Origin: Pirellulales bacterium | Lineage (GTDB): Bacteria; Planctomycetota; Planctomycetia; Pirellulales; JANQPP01 | Assembly (NCBI GenBank): GCA_028289405.1 | Contig: JANQPP010000076.1 | Location: forward strand, 1-64,000 | DNA: 64,000 nt | Direction of reading: 5' to 3' | Shown: in pieces, positions 27,535 to 35,828 of the stretch | Layout of the letters: every line of letters begins with the position of its first letter | Numbering within the stretch: position 1 is the stretch's first letter | Program-made: the position numbers and the translations under genes | Notes under the pieces: generated by a model | The model's database searches: none | Told to the model about the DNA's origin: nothing | What the model saw: only the letters and a program-made list of their open reading frames with translations

Positions 27535-29694
27535 ATGAGTCGCAAACCCATCTTGGCCGTCTGTGGACTGGCACTCGTCGGGGCGGTGCTGGCACTGCCG
27601 TCTCAACCGGCTTCCGCCGCGGGCCTGCTCGTGGCCGACGGAGGCTTCGGCGGCCAACTCGAAATCAAAGAGCACGAAGTTCAAGTCACGATCAACAACG
27701 GCATCGCCGTCACGCAGGTCGAACAGGTCTTCGTCAACACGGAGAACCGCATCGTCGAGGCGCTCTACACGTTTCCCGTGCCACAGGGGGCCAGCGTCGC
27801 CAACTTCAGCATGTGGATCGATGGCAAGGAAATGATCGGCGAAGTCGTGGAAAAGGAACGGGCCCGACGCATCTACGAAAGCTACAAAGCGACGCGGGTC
27901 GATCCTGGTCTGTTGGAACAGGTCGATTACAAGCGCTTCGAGATGCGGATCTTCCCCATCGCGGCCGGGGCCGAACAGCGAGTGCAGGTGACTTATTATC
28001 AGGAACTCGACTTCGACCACGACCAGGCGACGTATGTCTATCCTTTGGGAACCACCGTGGCCGGAGCGGATTCCGCCGTCAACGCGGACAGCCAACGCAC
28101 GACGGGCACGTTTTCCCTGGCCCTGCATGTTCGCAGCACGGTGCCGATCCTCAGCTTGAGCAGCCCCTCCCATGGTGACGATTTCGTGACCGTGGAACAT
28201 TCGCCGCAATACTACGAGGCCAGCCTCGAGACGCCGGAGGGGGATTTGAACCGTGACGTCGTCTTGTATATCGACGCGCAGCGGCCCCGGACTGGCTTCG
28301 ACCTGATCACCTCCAAGCAGCCCGGTGAGGACGGCTACTTTCAGCTCACCCTCACGGCGGGGCAGGAATTGGAGGAACTGAACCGCGGCATGGATTATGT
28401 GTTCATTCTCGATATCTCCGGCAGCATGGCCAATGACGGCAAGCTCCGGCTTTCCCAAAACGCGCTACAGGCGTTTTTCGCGTCGCTCGCCGCGGACGAT
28501 CTCTTCGAGTTGATCTCCTTCAACGTCGCCCCCTCGCCTCTCTGGAACGAACTACACGGCGTGGACGATGACGCTAGGAAGCAGGCGGCGCAGTTTCTCT
28601 CCGGGCAGCGGGCACGCGGCGGGACGTCGCTCCGTCCGGCGGTCGAAGCCGCGTATCGCTATGATGATCCCGACCGTGTGCTGAATGTCGTGATCCTTTC
28701 CGACGGCATGACGGAGGAGGCCGAACAAGGGCAGCTCCTGCAACTCATCGGCCAGCGGCCCGCCGGAGCGCGCGTGTTCTGCATCGGCGTGGGCAATGAG
28801 GTGAATCGTCCGCTGCTGGCGCAGTTGGCGGAACAGGCGGGCGGGTTGAGTGCGTTCATTTCGCGCGGCGACGATTTTGACCGTGCCGCGTCCGCCTTTC
28901 GCCGCAAGCTGATGCGGCCGGCAGCCACGAATGTGCGGTTCGACTTCTCGGGCGTCGAGGTGCATTCCCTCCAACCGGAGGCCCTGCCCAATCTCTACCA
29001 TGGGGCGCCGCTCCGGCTGTATGGCCGGTACCGGGAAGGAGGCAACTGCCAGGTGACCTTCCGGGGCGACGTGTTGGGACAGCCCATCGAACAGACCGTG
29101 ACCTTGAACCTCCCACGGGAAAATCCGGCCAATCCCCAGATCGACCGCATGTGGGCCTATCGGCGGGTCGAACAGTTGATGCGGGCCGCGCGGTTGGGTG
29201 GACCCTTGAATCGGGAGGAAATCGTGCGGCTCTGTGAAGAGTATTCCATCACCAGCGAGTACGCTTCCTTCATCGTGCTGGAAAACGACGCCGAATATCG
29301 ACGCTGGAAGATCGAGCGCCGCAATGCCAACCGCATTCAACGGGACCGGCAGGTCCACGAGCGGCTGAACCGCGAGCTGGCTCAACTGCGGCAGCGGAGC
29401 CTCGGCGACTTGGGCCCCGCCCCAAGCACGGGCAACCAGCCCGCCGCGAACCAAGTGGCCAGCGCCCCAACCACGCCCGGCCTGCCGAACGTCGTGAGCG
29501 GTTCGCCTGCCCCGAGCAGCGGAAACCGCGGCTTCGACATCCAAGTCTCCAGCGGCGGCAGCGGAGGAGGTGGGGCGATCGATCCCCTTTCCGGCACGAT
29601 CGCGCTCGGCCTGGCCGGCGCCGCGGCAGCCGCCGCGCGGAAACGCCGCGCAATCGACTCCCAAGAGGGCCAGGGCCAACCGGCTGCCGGGTAA
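27535..29694 (+). CDS. VIT/vWA surface protein with Gly-rich C-terminal sorting signal
   Basis: The 719-residue protein has a signal peptide (AVCGLALVGAVLALPSQPASA). A VIT domain (~35-165) follows with VTINNGIAVTQVEQVFVNTENRIVEALYTFPVP-type strands and FPIAAGAEQRVQVTYYQELDF. The vWA domain (~288-460) has an intact MIDAS start DISGSMA and LSDGMTEEAEQ. The low-complexity C-terminus ends in SSGGSGGGG (672-680), a ~21-residue hydrophobic alanine-rich segment starting AIDPLSGTIALGLAG, then RKRR (702-705) and a 14-residue tail. Gly-rich stretch, hydrophobic span and basic cluster form the tripartite layout of GlyGly-CTERM-like rhombosortase substrates, and a rhombosortase-like gene follows. VIT/vWA architecture is shared with 'sortase target' proteins of marine bacteria. 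AAAGGAG precedes ATG. Confidence 0.9.
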   Translation: MSRKPILAVCGLALVGAVLALPSQPASAAGLLVADGGFGGQLEIKEHEVQVTINNGIAVTQVEQVFVNTENRIVEALYTFPVPQGASVANFSMWIDGKEMIGEVVEKERARRIYESYKATRVDPGLLEQVDYKRFEMRIFPIAAGAEQRVQVTYYQELDFDHDQATYVYPLGTTVAGADSAVNADSQRTTGTFSLALHVRSTVPILSLSSPSHGDDFVTVEHSPQYYEASLETPEGDLNRDVVLYIDAQRPRTGFDLITSKQPGEDGYFQLTLTAGQELEELNRGMDYVFILDISGSMANDGKLRLSQNALQAFFASLAADDLFELISFNVAPSPLWNELHGVDDDARKQAAQFLSGQRARGGTSLRPAVEAAYRYDDPDRVLNVVILSDGMTEEAEQGQLLQLIGQRPAGARVFCIGVGNEVNRPLLAQLAEQAGGLSAFISRGDDFDRAASAFRRKLMRPAATNVRFDFSGVEVHSLQPEALPNLYHGAPLRLYGRYREGGNCQVTFRGDVLGQPIEQTVTLNLPRENPANPQIDRMWAYRRVEQLMRAARLGGPLNREEIVRLCEEYSITSEYASFIVLENDAEYRRWKIERRNANRIQRDRQVHERLNRELAQLRQRSLGDLGPAPSTGNQPAANQVASAPTTPGLPNVVSGSPAPSSGNRGFDIQVSSGGSGGGGAIDPLSGTIALGLAGAAAAAARKRRAIDSQEGQGQPAAG

Positions 29695-29712
29695 CTCGCC
29701 GAATTTGATCTG

Positions 29713-29756
29713 CGGCGGCGGCCTGGTCTCGCGCCGGGTCCGCCGCCGTTTCTTTT
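29713..29756 (+). terminator. Rho-independent terminator after the VIT/vWA gene
   Basis: A 9-bp GC stem CGGCGGCGG/CCGCCGCCG (29713-29721 and 29740-29748) is followed by TTTCTTTT. It stands between the VIT/vWA stop and the rhombosortase-like gene, so the latter depends on read-through or on its own promoter in 29757-29812. Confidence 0.6.
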
Positions 29757-29812
29757 CGATTACCACCTGTCAACTTTTTTCCTGAACTGCAACCCCTTCC
29801 AGTGAGATCGAG

Positions 29813-30505
29813 ATGCACCGTTTGCGCGAATGCTACGTGACCGTCACCGTCGTGTTGGCCAGTCTAGTCATCGCGGCCTTGCCCCGAAGTGCGTCCTGGT
29901 TCGAATTCCGCCACGCGGCCGTGGTGGGCGGCGCCTGGTGGCGGGTCTTCAGCGGACACCTCACGCACTTCGGCTGGGAACACGCGGCCTGGGACATCGG
30001 CGTCTTCGCCGTGCTGGGGATGCTTTGCGAATACCGTGGACGCCGCGCGACGCTAGCCTGCCTCGGTTTGGCCTCCGCCTGTATTCCGCTGGCCATCGCC
30101 TGGGGGTCGCCCACACTGGAGATCTATCGAGGTTTGAGCGGACTCGACACGGCCCTCTTCGCGCTCTTGGGAACGACGCTGCTCGCCGACAAGTGGCGCG
30201 AGGGAAATCGCCCGGGAATGCTCCTGTTCGCCGGGCTGCTCGCGGGCATGGCGGGCAAGATCGCCTGGGAATTCTTGACCGACCGTACAATGTTCGTCGA
30301 TCATGGCGAGGCGAATTTCGTGCCCGTGCCGCTGGCGCACCTGGTGGGCGCGGCGGTGGGTCTGCTAGTGGGCATCGCGGCTTCGGCAAAACCTTTAGCC
30401 CAGCAACTCCTGCCAGATGGCGGCCAATTCTTGCGCCGCCTGCCGGGCACCGAACGCCATCAACACGCGCTGCCGGGCGGCCGCAGCCAGACGAGCCCGC
30501 CGTGA
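29813..30505 (+). CDS. Rhombosortase-like rhomboid intramembrane serine protease
   Basis: The 230-residue polytopic protein has about six hydrophobic segments. It matches the rhombosortase branch of rhomboids: RVFSGHLTHFGWEHAAWDIGVF near ~45-65, YRGLSGLDTALFALL with the candidate nucleophile Ser109, and PLAHLVGAAVGLL with the candidate base His176. Rhombosortases cleave the C-terminal Gly-rich sorting signal of co-encoded substrates at the inner membrane, and the upstream VIT/vWA protein carries such a tail. The gene begins 118 bases downstream of that gene. Its last ~37 codons run antisense into the glycosyltransferase gene (overlap 30395-30505), and that tail looks unstructured. Confidence 0.8.
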   Translation: MHRLRECYVTVTVVLASLVIAALPRSASWFEFRHAAVVGGAWWRVFSGHLTHFGWEHAAWDIGVFAVLGMLCEYRGRRATLACLGLASACIPLAIAWGSPTLEIYRGLSGLDTALFALLGTTLLADKWREGNRPGMLLFAGLLAGMAGKIAWEFLTDRTMFVDHGEANFVPVPLAHLVGAAVGLLVGIAASAKPLAQQLLPDGGQFLRRLPGTERHQHALPGGRSQTSPP

Positions 30506-31573
30506 AAGATCGCCGTGCAGCTCGATCATCGCGCTGGCTAACGACTTCGCATCGCCCGCTGTCACGAGCCTAGCCGATTCTCCGTCGCACAGGATCTCTT
30601 CCGTGCCGCCCACGGCAGTGGCGACGATCGGTAGACCAGACGCGGCCGCTTCCAGCAGCACACGCCCCAACGGTTCTTGATGCGCCGGATGCACGAGCAA
30701 GTCCGCTGCATTCATCAGCTCGGGCACATCGGGGCGGTATCCCAACAGGTGCAGGCGGCCACCGAGCCCCGCGGTGCGAAATCGCTCCACAAAATCCCGC
30801 TCGAATTGCACGCTCTCGGTCTTGGAAGAGTGGCGCTCGCCAACGATGAGGTAATGCGCGTTTGGCAAACGGCCGGCAACGAGCACTGCCGATTCCGCCA
30901 GTATGTCATGCCCTTTACGCAGGCCGATCTGCCCGATCGTGGCGATCAGAAACGCCTCCGCCGGCAATCCGAGTTCCCGCCGCAACGCGCCATCGCGCAG
31001 CCGAGGTCGAAAGCGGTTGCCATCCACGCCGTTGTACAGCACTCGCACGCGGTCGGCTGGCAGACCCTGGCGCACGTGAAAATCCCGCGTGGCCTGGGAG
31101 ACCGCCAGCAGCAGACGGTTTTGGGAAAGATCCTCGACGGAGGATCGCGAGAGTTTCAGGATGTCCCGCAGATGGGCGATGCAGGGGACGGGCAGATGGT
31201 TTGCCAAAGCTCCGGTCAGGCGGCCCATGGCCAGGCTGTTGGCGTGCAGGATGTTCGGGGAAATTTTTTGGAGCGCGCCGCGGATCTCGTCGCTAACTTC
31301 CGCTCGCGGCAGCCGCTGGCCCGACTCGTCATGAAACGTGATCGGGAGATGATGGATGCCGCGCTCGTGCAGGGCTTCCGGCAAACGGCCCTCCCGGGGA
31401 GCGAGCGCCGCGAACTCCAACGGCTCATGGGAGAGGTGATCGATGGCCGTGAGCATGGAGTGTTCCCCGCCGTTGAGCGTGGGAAACTCGAATAGCAGGG
31501 CCACTCGCTGCAAGGCTGAACTCCGATCCGTATTACCAGGCAAGACCGCTAACCTGATTCCAGGAGCGTTCAA
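30395..31573 (-). CDS. GT4-family glycosyltransferase
   Basis: The 392-residue GT-B fold enzyme is probably cytoplasmic and acts on a lipid-linked or surface glycan. The acceptor domain starts VALLFEFPTLNGGEHSML with the GGE loop. The donor domain shows VLYNGVDGNRFRP, TIGQIGLRKGHDILAESAVLV, LHLLGYRPDVPELMNAADLLVHPAHQEPLGRVLLEAAASGLPIVATAVGGTEE in family order, including the E-x7-E nucleotide-sugar motif (EPLGRVLLE). The start is uncertain by up to ~20 codons because the first 25 residues are not conserved in character. It overlaps the rhombosortase-like gene tail to tail by 111 bases. Confidence 0.88.
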   Translation of the reverse strand: MNAPGIRLAVLPGNTDRSSALQRVALLFEFPTLNGGEHSMLTAIDHLSHEPLEFAALAPREGRLPEALHERGIHHLPITFHDESGQRLPRAEVSDEIRGALQKISPNILHANSLAMGRLTGALANHLPVPCIAHLRDILKLSRSSVEDLSQNRLLLAVSQATRDFHVRQGLPADRVRVLYNGVDGNRFRPRLRDGALRRELGLPAEAFLIATIGQIGLRKGHDILAESAVLVAGRLPNAHYLIVGERHSSKTESVQFERDFVERFRTAGLGGRLHLLGYRPDVPELMNAADLLVHPAHQEPLGRVLLEAAASGLPIVATAVGGTEEILCDGESARLVTAGDAKSLASAMIELHGDLSRRARLAAAARQRVLMAFGARQAAQELAAIWQELLG

Positions 31574-31786
31574 GCATACTTCAAGCGGTTGGCTTCTTCA
31601 TTGCCGCCGCCTCGCGGCCATCTTTCAGTGTTTCTGGCTCGAAGGCCAGGTGGCCAACGGGCTCAATTTTGTTGCCTTCGTGGAGAATATTTCTCAGAAT
31701 AGAGTGATACGTCTTTATAACCGGCGAAGTCCGGAAGCGTGGACACATGAGCCACGCCATCGTCCTTATCTTATGAAAGGAATACC

Positions 31787-32623
31787 ATGCACTCGTTTAT
31801 CCGAAAAATGCCCTCACCCAATTGGACACTGCTCATGATGGCCTGCCTGCCGTGGACGGCTTTTCAGGAATTGCCCGCTGAAATGCTGCCGGTGTCGCAA
31901 CTTCGCGGCGTGGAAGTCGACGGCTTGTGGGGAGCCAGAGGGTTTCTTGAATCAGGAGAATCGGAACTGCTTCTTGCATCGAGATCCCAACGGCGAGATT
32001 TTTCGTTCACGGGTCCCTTTGATGAAACCGTACGGATCGCCGAAGAATTCCTGTCTGGCAGCGCCACGCAGGAATCCGAAATCGGGCTGGAAATGGTTCG
32101 TGGCCATCTGACAAGCCAATCCCACGCAATCGGCGTCCGCGGACCGCCTCGCACGCTTTTCGTGGACAGCCACACGGCCGCCTCGGCGGCGTTTCGGCTC
32201 GAATTTGAAATCCCCGTGCGGGAATGGCTCATGCTCAACACCGTGTCCGATGTATCGTTCTTCGCGGATCAAGAGCCCGCCTCGGGCACGACCGAACTGT
32301 CACTCATCCAAGGCGAAGAAACCCTGTTCACCTTTACTGATACGGGGCTCGACGGGCCGAAGCGGTTGCAGCAGCCGTTCGATTTGGAGCCGGGGAATTA
32401 CGTACTGAAAGCAACGTCCCGTAGTGAATCCCACGGTTTTCCCGATCATGCGATCAACGCCTCTTCTTCTCTGGAATTCACGCTGGTTACCGTCCCAGAA
32501 CCCACCACGATAGCCTTGCTGTTTTTCGGAGCACTGTGCGTTGTATTTTGGCTACCGGGCAGATTAGTGCGTGCTGGACGGCCGTGCAGCTTCCACGGCG
32601 CTGTGAATTACGAGTCCAAATAA
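31787..32623 (+). CDS. PEP-CTERM exported protein
   Basis: The 278-residue protein has an N-terminal signal (LLMMACLPWTAFQELPA) and a beta-rich middle. The C-terminal PEP-CTERM sorting signal starts VPEPTTIALLFFGALCVVFW, followed by basic residues (~236-265). The tail PCSFHGAVNYESK is longer than usual. The protein is expected to be processed by an exosortase/EpsH system encoded elsewhere. ATG 31787 follows AAAGGA. A strong terminator lies directly downstream. The gene's end overlaps the convergent PEP-CTERM gene by 16 bases. Confidence 0.85.
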   Translation: MHSFIRKMPSPNWTLLMMACLPWTAFQELPAEMLPVSQLRGVEVDGLWGARGFLESGESELLLASRSQRRDFSFTGPFDETVRIAEEFLSGSATQESEIGLEMVRGHLTSQSHAIGVRGPPRTLFVDSHTAASAAFRLEFEIPVREWLMLNTVSDVSFFADQEPASGTTELSLIQGEETLFTFTDTGLDGPKRLQQPFDLEPGNYVLKATSRSESHGFPDHAINASSSLEFTLVTVPEPTTIALLFFGALCVVFWLPGRLVRAGRPCSFHGAVNYESK

Positions 32624-33324
32624 CCGAAACGCGACACAGGGCACGGGCAGGGAATCCTGTCCGTGCCCTGTTTTTCAACTTCGAGTTGCAGTTGTCCGAA
32701 CGCGGATTGTGCGGAAAGACAACATGCCAGTACGGCACAACAGGAAGGCGCGGCTCTTGGTGGACGACGAGTGTGTTTCCGTCGCTGACGGCGTGTGATC
32801 ACATGCATGGCCACCACACCCACGGCGGCCAGCACGAACGAAGACGGTTCCGGGATGCAGAATGGTCGAATGCAAAGCGCTTGTTGCACGCCGCCTCCGA
32901 CCACGCCATCCGGATCGGTGTACTGAAAGATGACATCATTGGGAAAATTGTTATTTCGGAAAGGATGGCCAATGCTCCAACGGGTACCTGGCTGTAGCGT
33001 GGCCCCGGTGCCGGCGGAAAGCTCCGAGAGGGCGAACTCGGTCGGATTCGCCTCCGCGAAACCGTGAATGCCGAGCGTCGCGATGGCCGTTAACGGGTCC
33101 GCGACAAAGCTCTTCTCGAACGAAGTCCAACCCTCGGGCTCCAGTCCCCCTGAGGGAGACTGGAGGCTATATCCGTCGAAGCGAATTGCGGATGTGTCTA
33201 AGTTTTCGATAAACAGTTCGCGTGCCGCTGTCACGCGTAAGGAGAGTTGCGCGCTGGCATCGAAGCACGGCCCGAGTATGAGCAACAACGTCGGAATTCC
33301 CTGGCGAGAAATGCCACGTCTCAT
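32608..33324 (-). CDS. PEP-CTERM protein, tandem copy B, with C-terminal extension from a third-copy remnant
   Basis: The 238-residue protein has a signal peptide (GIPTLLLILGPCFDASA). Its body is closely similar to the upstream gene (FDGYSLQSPSGGLEPEGWTSFE, IHGFAEANPTEFALSELSAGTGATLQPG) and carries the sorting signal CIPEPSSFVLAAVGVVAMHVITRRQRR. About 45 extra residues follow. Their middle, CCAVLACCLSAQSAFGQLQLEV, looks like the signal peptide and first mature residues of yet another paralogue, suggesting in-frame truncation of a third copy. The end of the extension is encoded by the terminator stem of the convergent gene. Its ATG overlaps the previous gene's stop (ATGA). Confidence 0.8.
   Translation of the reverse strand: MRRGISRQGIPTLLLILGPCFDASAQLSLRVTAARELFIENLDTSAIRFDGYSLQSPSGGLEPEGWTSFEKSFVADPLTAIATLGIHGFAEANPTEFALSELSAGTGATLQPGTRWSIGHPFRNNNFPNDVIFQYTDPDGVVGGGVQQALCIRPFCIPEPSSFVLAAVGVVAMHVITRRQRRKHTRRPPRAAPSCCAVLACCLSAQSAFGQLQLEVEKQGTDRIPCPCPVSRFGYLDS
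32636..32675 (+). terminator. Strong rho-independent terminator of the 31787 PEP-CTERM gene
   Basis: An almost perfect 16-bp stem (outer arms ACAGGGCACGG 32636-32646 and CCGTGCCCTGT 32661-32671, inner CAGG/CCTG, GAAT loop) is followed by TTTTT. It starts 13 bases after the PEP-CTERM stop codon. Confidence 0.85.
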
Positions 33325-33923
33325 GGCTTGGCCCTTTGAAGCGTTTCGTGCTTCTGCCGACTTCGCTGTCGACGCGCCATGATGAACATGGCCACAAGAC
33401 CCACTGCGGCAAGTACAAACGAGGAAGGTTCGGGGATGCAGAAGCTGACGCAACGACGAATTATTGGGCCTTCGTCCCCCACTCCGTCTGGATTGGTATA
33501 TTCCCAAATCGCGTCGTGAAAGAAAGGAGGATTACCAAACGGGCGGCCAATCTCCCAAGAGGCTCCCGGCTGCAACGTGGCGCCGATACTGGCCGAAAGC
33601 TCTCCTAGCGCGAATACGGTCGGGTTGGCTTCCGCGAAGCCGTGAAAGCCTATCGTGGCAATGGTACCTAAAGGGTCTAGCCCCAAGCTCTCTTCGAAAG
33701 AGATCCAGCCCTCGGGGTCAAGACGTCCAAGAGGCGAGATGAACTGATATCCATCGAACCGAAACGCCTCGGTGGTTTGGTTGACGATCGTCGTCAAACC
33801 GTCGCGGTCGATCCAAATATCCAGCGGACCAGGATGGACAATAAGCTGCCCGAATGCCGGCTGATGGAAAAAAGAGGCGCAAAGCAGGCAGAAAACCGCG
33901 AAGCGGCATGGCAATTCGCGCAT
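33321..33923 (-). CDS. PEP-CTERM protein, tandem copy A
   Basis: The 200-residue protein has a signal peptide (FAVFCLLCASFFHQPAFG), a short beta-rich domain (FRFDGYQFISPLGRLDPEGW, IGFHGFAEANPTVFALGEL, SIGATLQPGASWEIG) and a typical PEP-CTERM tail CIPEPSSFVLAAVGLVAMFIMARRQR. It is the first of two co-oriented paralogues; its TGA overlaps the ATG of copy B. The domain is typical of small planctomycete PEP-CTERM proteins without an assigned role. Location should be the cell surface or extracellular matrix. Confidence 0.87.
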   Translation of the reverse strand: MRELPCRFAVFCLLCASFFHQPAFGQLIVHPGPLDIWIDRDGLTTIVNQTTEAFRFDGYQFISPLGRLDPEGWISFEESLGLDPLGTIATIGFHGFAEANPTVFALGELSASIGATLQPGASWEIGRPFGNPPFFHDAIWEYTNPDGVGDEGPIIRRCVSFCIPEPSSFVLAAVGLVAMFIMARRQRSRQKHETLQRAKP

Positions 33924-34091
33924 GGACCCGGCTCCTCCCGCGGCGCGCGGAAACCACATCGCGCGGCCCCACGTCCGCTTGTCTTGAGCCCCTGTGTCAC
34001 ATGTCCATCAGGCGGGCGGCACGCGGTGAAACCCGTACCCCCCTCACTGGCCCGCGCCGATCCTCTATTCAGCGCGAGACCGGCCACGTCA

Positions 34092-35564
34092 TCAGTCCCA
34101 CCACCACTGGCCCGCGGAGAGGTGGGACAGATCGATCTCTTCACGCCGGGCACTGACCGTCCCCTGCTCGTCCACGAGCAGGTTCCCCGCGGAGAGCGCT
34201 TCCTTGGTGCGGATCTTCACGCCTCCGCCAACCGGCGTCATCAGACGGTTCCGCCGCCAGACGCTGGCGACCGCCGTTTCGACTTGTAGCGGCGTATTGA
34301 AGGTTTCCACCGGGAAGGCTTCCTCATCGGCGAAGACACCCAAATCCCAGCTCGCCCGCTCGTAATATTGGTAGCTCCGCATGAAGGCGGCAGCCACGGA
34401 AAGGTCGATCAGGTTTCGCAGTTGCCCGAAAACGGGCGTGATGGCGGCCAATTGCGGATAAGCTTTCGTGAAGCCCTCCACGAAGACACGACTGGCCCGA
34501 TTTTGGCCGCCGGTGGTACCGCGACGTCCGTCGCCGGAGACCAATTCATCCTCGCCGACCAGTTGCACGCCCTCGCCGACGAGCTCCATGGCCATTTCGT
34601 TCTGGCTCACGCGGACACATTCGTAATTGGGCACGAACCACCAGCGATGGAGCGCGTTGCGCGAGACCTGCGCGGGCCGCGCCATGGAGACGTAGCTGCG
34701 AATCGGCACGGCGGGACGTTCCAGGCCGATGCCGATGAGCTTCATGCGGTAGTCCGCTTCCGCCAAGGTGTAGGCAAAGTGCGTCCGCGACGGCACGCCG
34801 CCGAAGCTGACGTTTTGCATCCCCAGGCTGGTGCGCAGCCCTTCCACGATGAAGGCCGTGTCCCCACGGGTGGCATGCGGCCCGATCTTCCGCAGAAATT
34901 CCTGCATGCGGACGAGCCCCTCCTTGGTGGGATCAATGGAGACACTGATCTGAGAAGTGGGCCGCTGGTCCGGAGCGAACATCCGCAGCGCCACGATCAG
35001 GTCATCCAAACGCAGTAGCGGGCTGCCGGTAATCGTGCCACATTCCCGACCTTCGATCACCATCCCCATCGGTTCGGCGGGACCGGCGATCACGATATCC
35101 CCCGACTCCGGGTAGAGAAAGACGTACTGCACGCTGGTCAGGCCGGCCAGATAACGCATTTCCTCGGTGGCGTCTTCTCCAGCCGCCAGTTGCGCGGCCA
35201 GTGCTTGTTCCAGCCGAGTCAGCGACACCTTGCGGAGCGTTTCGACTTCACCACGCCGGGCGGCCATGCGACGGCGGTCTTGGAGATGACGCGATACTTC
35301 CCGCTTGGCCTTCAGACGCAAAACGCCTTCGGGATCGACGACGATACCGCCGGGAAGCGTGTCATCGTCGTCGTCATCATCATCGTCGTCATCGTCATCA
35401 TCGTCATCGTCGTCGCCGCCGGTGTCGTCATCATCGTCGTCGTCGTCATCGTCGTCGCCGACGCCTTGAGCCAGAGCGACATTCGGCGCGACGAAGTGGA
35501 CCGTGCCCACGGGATACAAAAACGCCAACAGTAGAACGAGAAATCGCCACCAGGATGTCGACAT
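34092..35564 (-). CDS. DUF1598-like secreted protein with poly-aspartate tract
   Basis: The 490-residue protein has a signal peptide (FLVLLLAFLYPVGTVHFVAPNVALA). Two runs of 11 and 18 aspartates follow, separated by TGG (~37-68), and then a folded domain of ~410 residues. Motifs such as YVFLYPESGDIVIAGPAEP, GSPLLRLDDLIVALRMFA and ISVSIDPTKEGLVRMQEFL resemble the planctomycete-specific DUF1598 family. Function is unknown. The acidic linker could bind calcium or act as a spacer from the membrane. ATG 35564 follows GGGAGA. It is transcribed away from the small membrane genes upstream. Confidence 0.8.
   Translation of the reverse strand: MSTSWWRFLVLLLAFLYPVGTVHFVAPNVALAQGVGDDDDDDDDDDDTGGDDDDDDDDDDDDDDDDDDTLPGGIVVDPEGVLRLKAKREVSRHLQDRRRMAARRGEVETLRKVSLTRLEQALAAQLAAGEDATEEMRYLAGLTSVQYVFLYPESGDIVIAGPAEPMGMVIEGRECGTITGSPLLRLDDLIVALRMFAPDQRPTSQISVSIDPTKEGLVRMQEFLRKIGPHATRGDTAFIVEGLRTSLGMQNVSFGGVPSRTHFAYTLAEADYRMKLIGIGLERPAVPIRSYVSMARPAQVSRNALHRWWFVPNYECVRVSQNEMAMELVGEGVQLVGEDELVSGDGRRGTTGGQNRASRVFVEGFTKAYPQLAAITPVFGQLRNLIDLSVAAAFMRSYQYYERASWDLGVFADEEAFPVETFNTPLQVETAVASVWRRNRLMTPVGGGVKIRTKEALSAGNLLVDEQGTVSARREEIDLSHLSAGQWWWD
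35361..35456. repeat. GAC/GAT trinucleotide microsatellite (poly-Asp coding)
   Basis: About 96 bases of GTC/ATC triplets on the plus strand read as GAC/GAT on the coding minus strand, interrupted by one Thr-Gly-Gly. Mixed codons rather than a pure GAC run suggest selection for aspartate and not only slippage. Length variation between strains is expected. Confidence 0.9.
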
Positions 35565-35828
35565 GACGAGACATCTCCCTCTGTTCTAGGAAATGGGTCC
35601 AGCCCTTTTGCGTCAATAAAATATCACCGGGACGTGCCGCGATCCGCAAGCGGGCGAATCGAAGAGATCTTCGCAGCATGCACCCAAACCACGATCTTAA
35701 CTGTGTAAAGCGGGCAAAGCAAGAAATTTATAGCGGGTTTCGGCAAACCCCAGTGGCATTTTGGTGGTTTGAATTTCTGCCCTCGGGTTACCATCAAATG
35801 CCGTTGCGGTAACACATTGGCGGGCCCA

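Noticed and set aside
35351-35460. Possible CRISPR-like or tandem repeat array
   Set aside because: The repeats are 3-base units coding for aspartate; there are no spacers.
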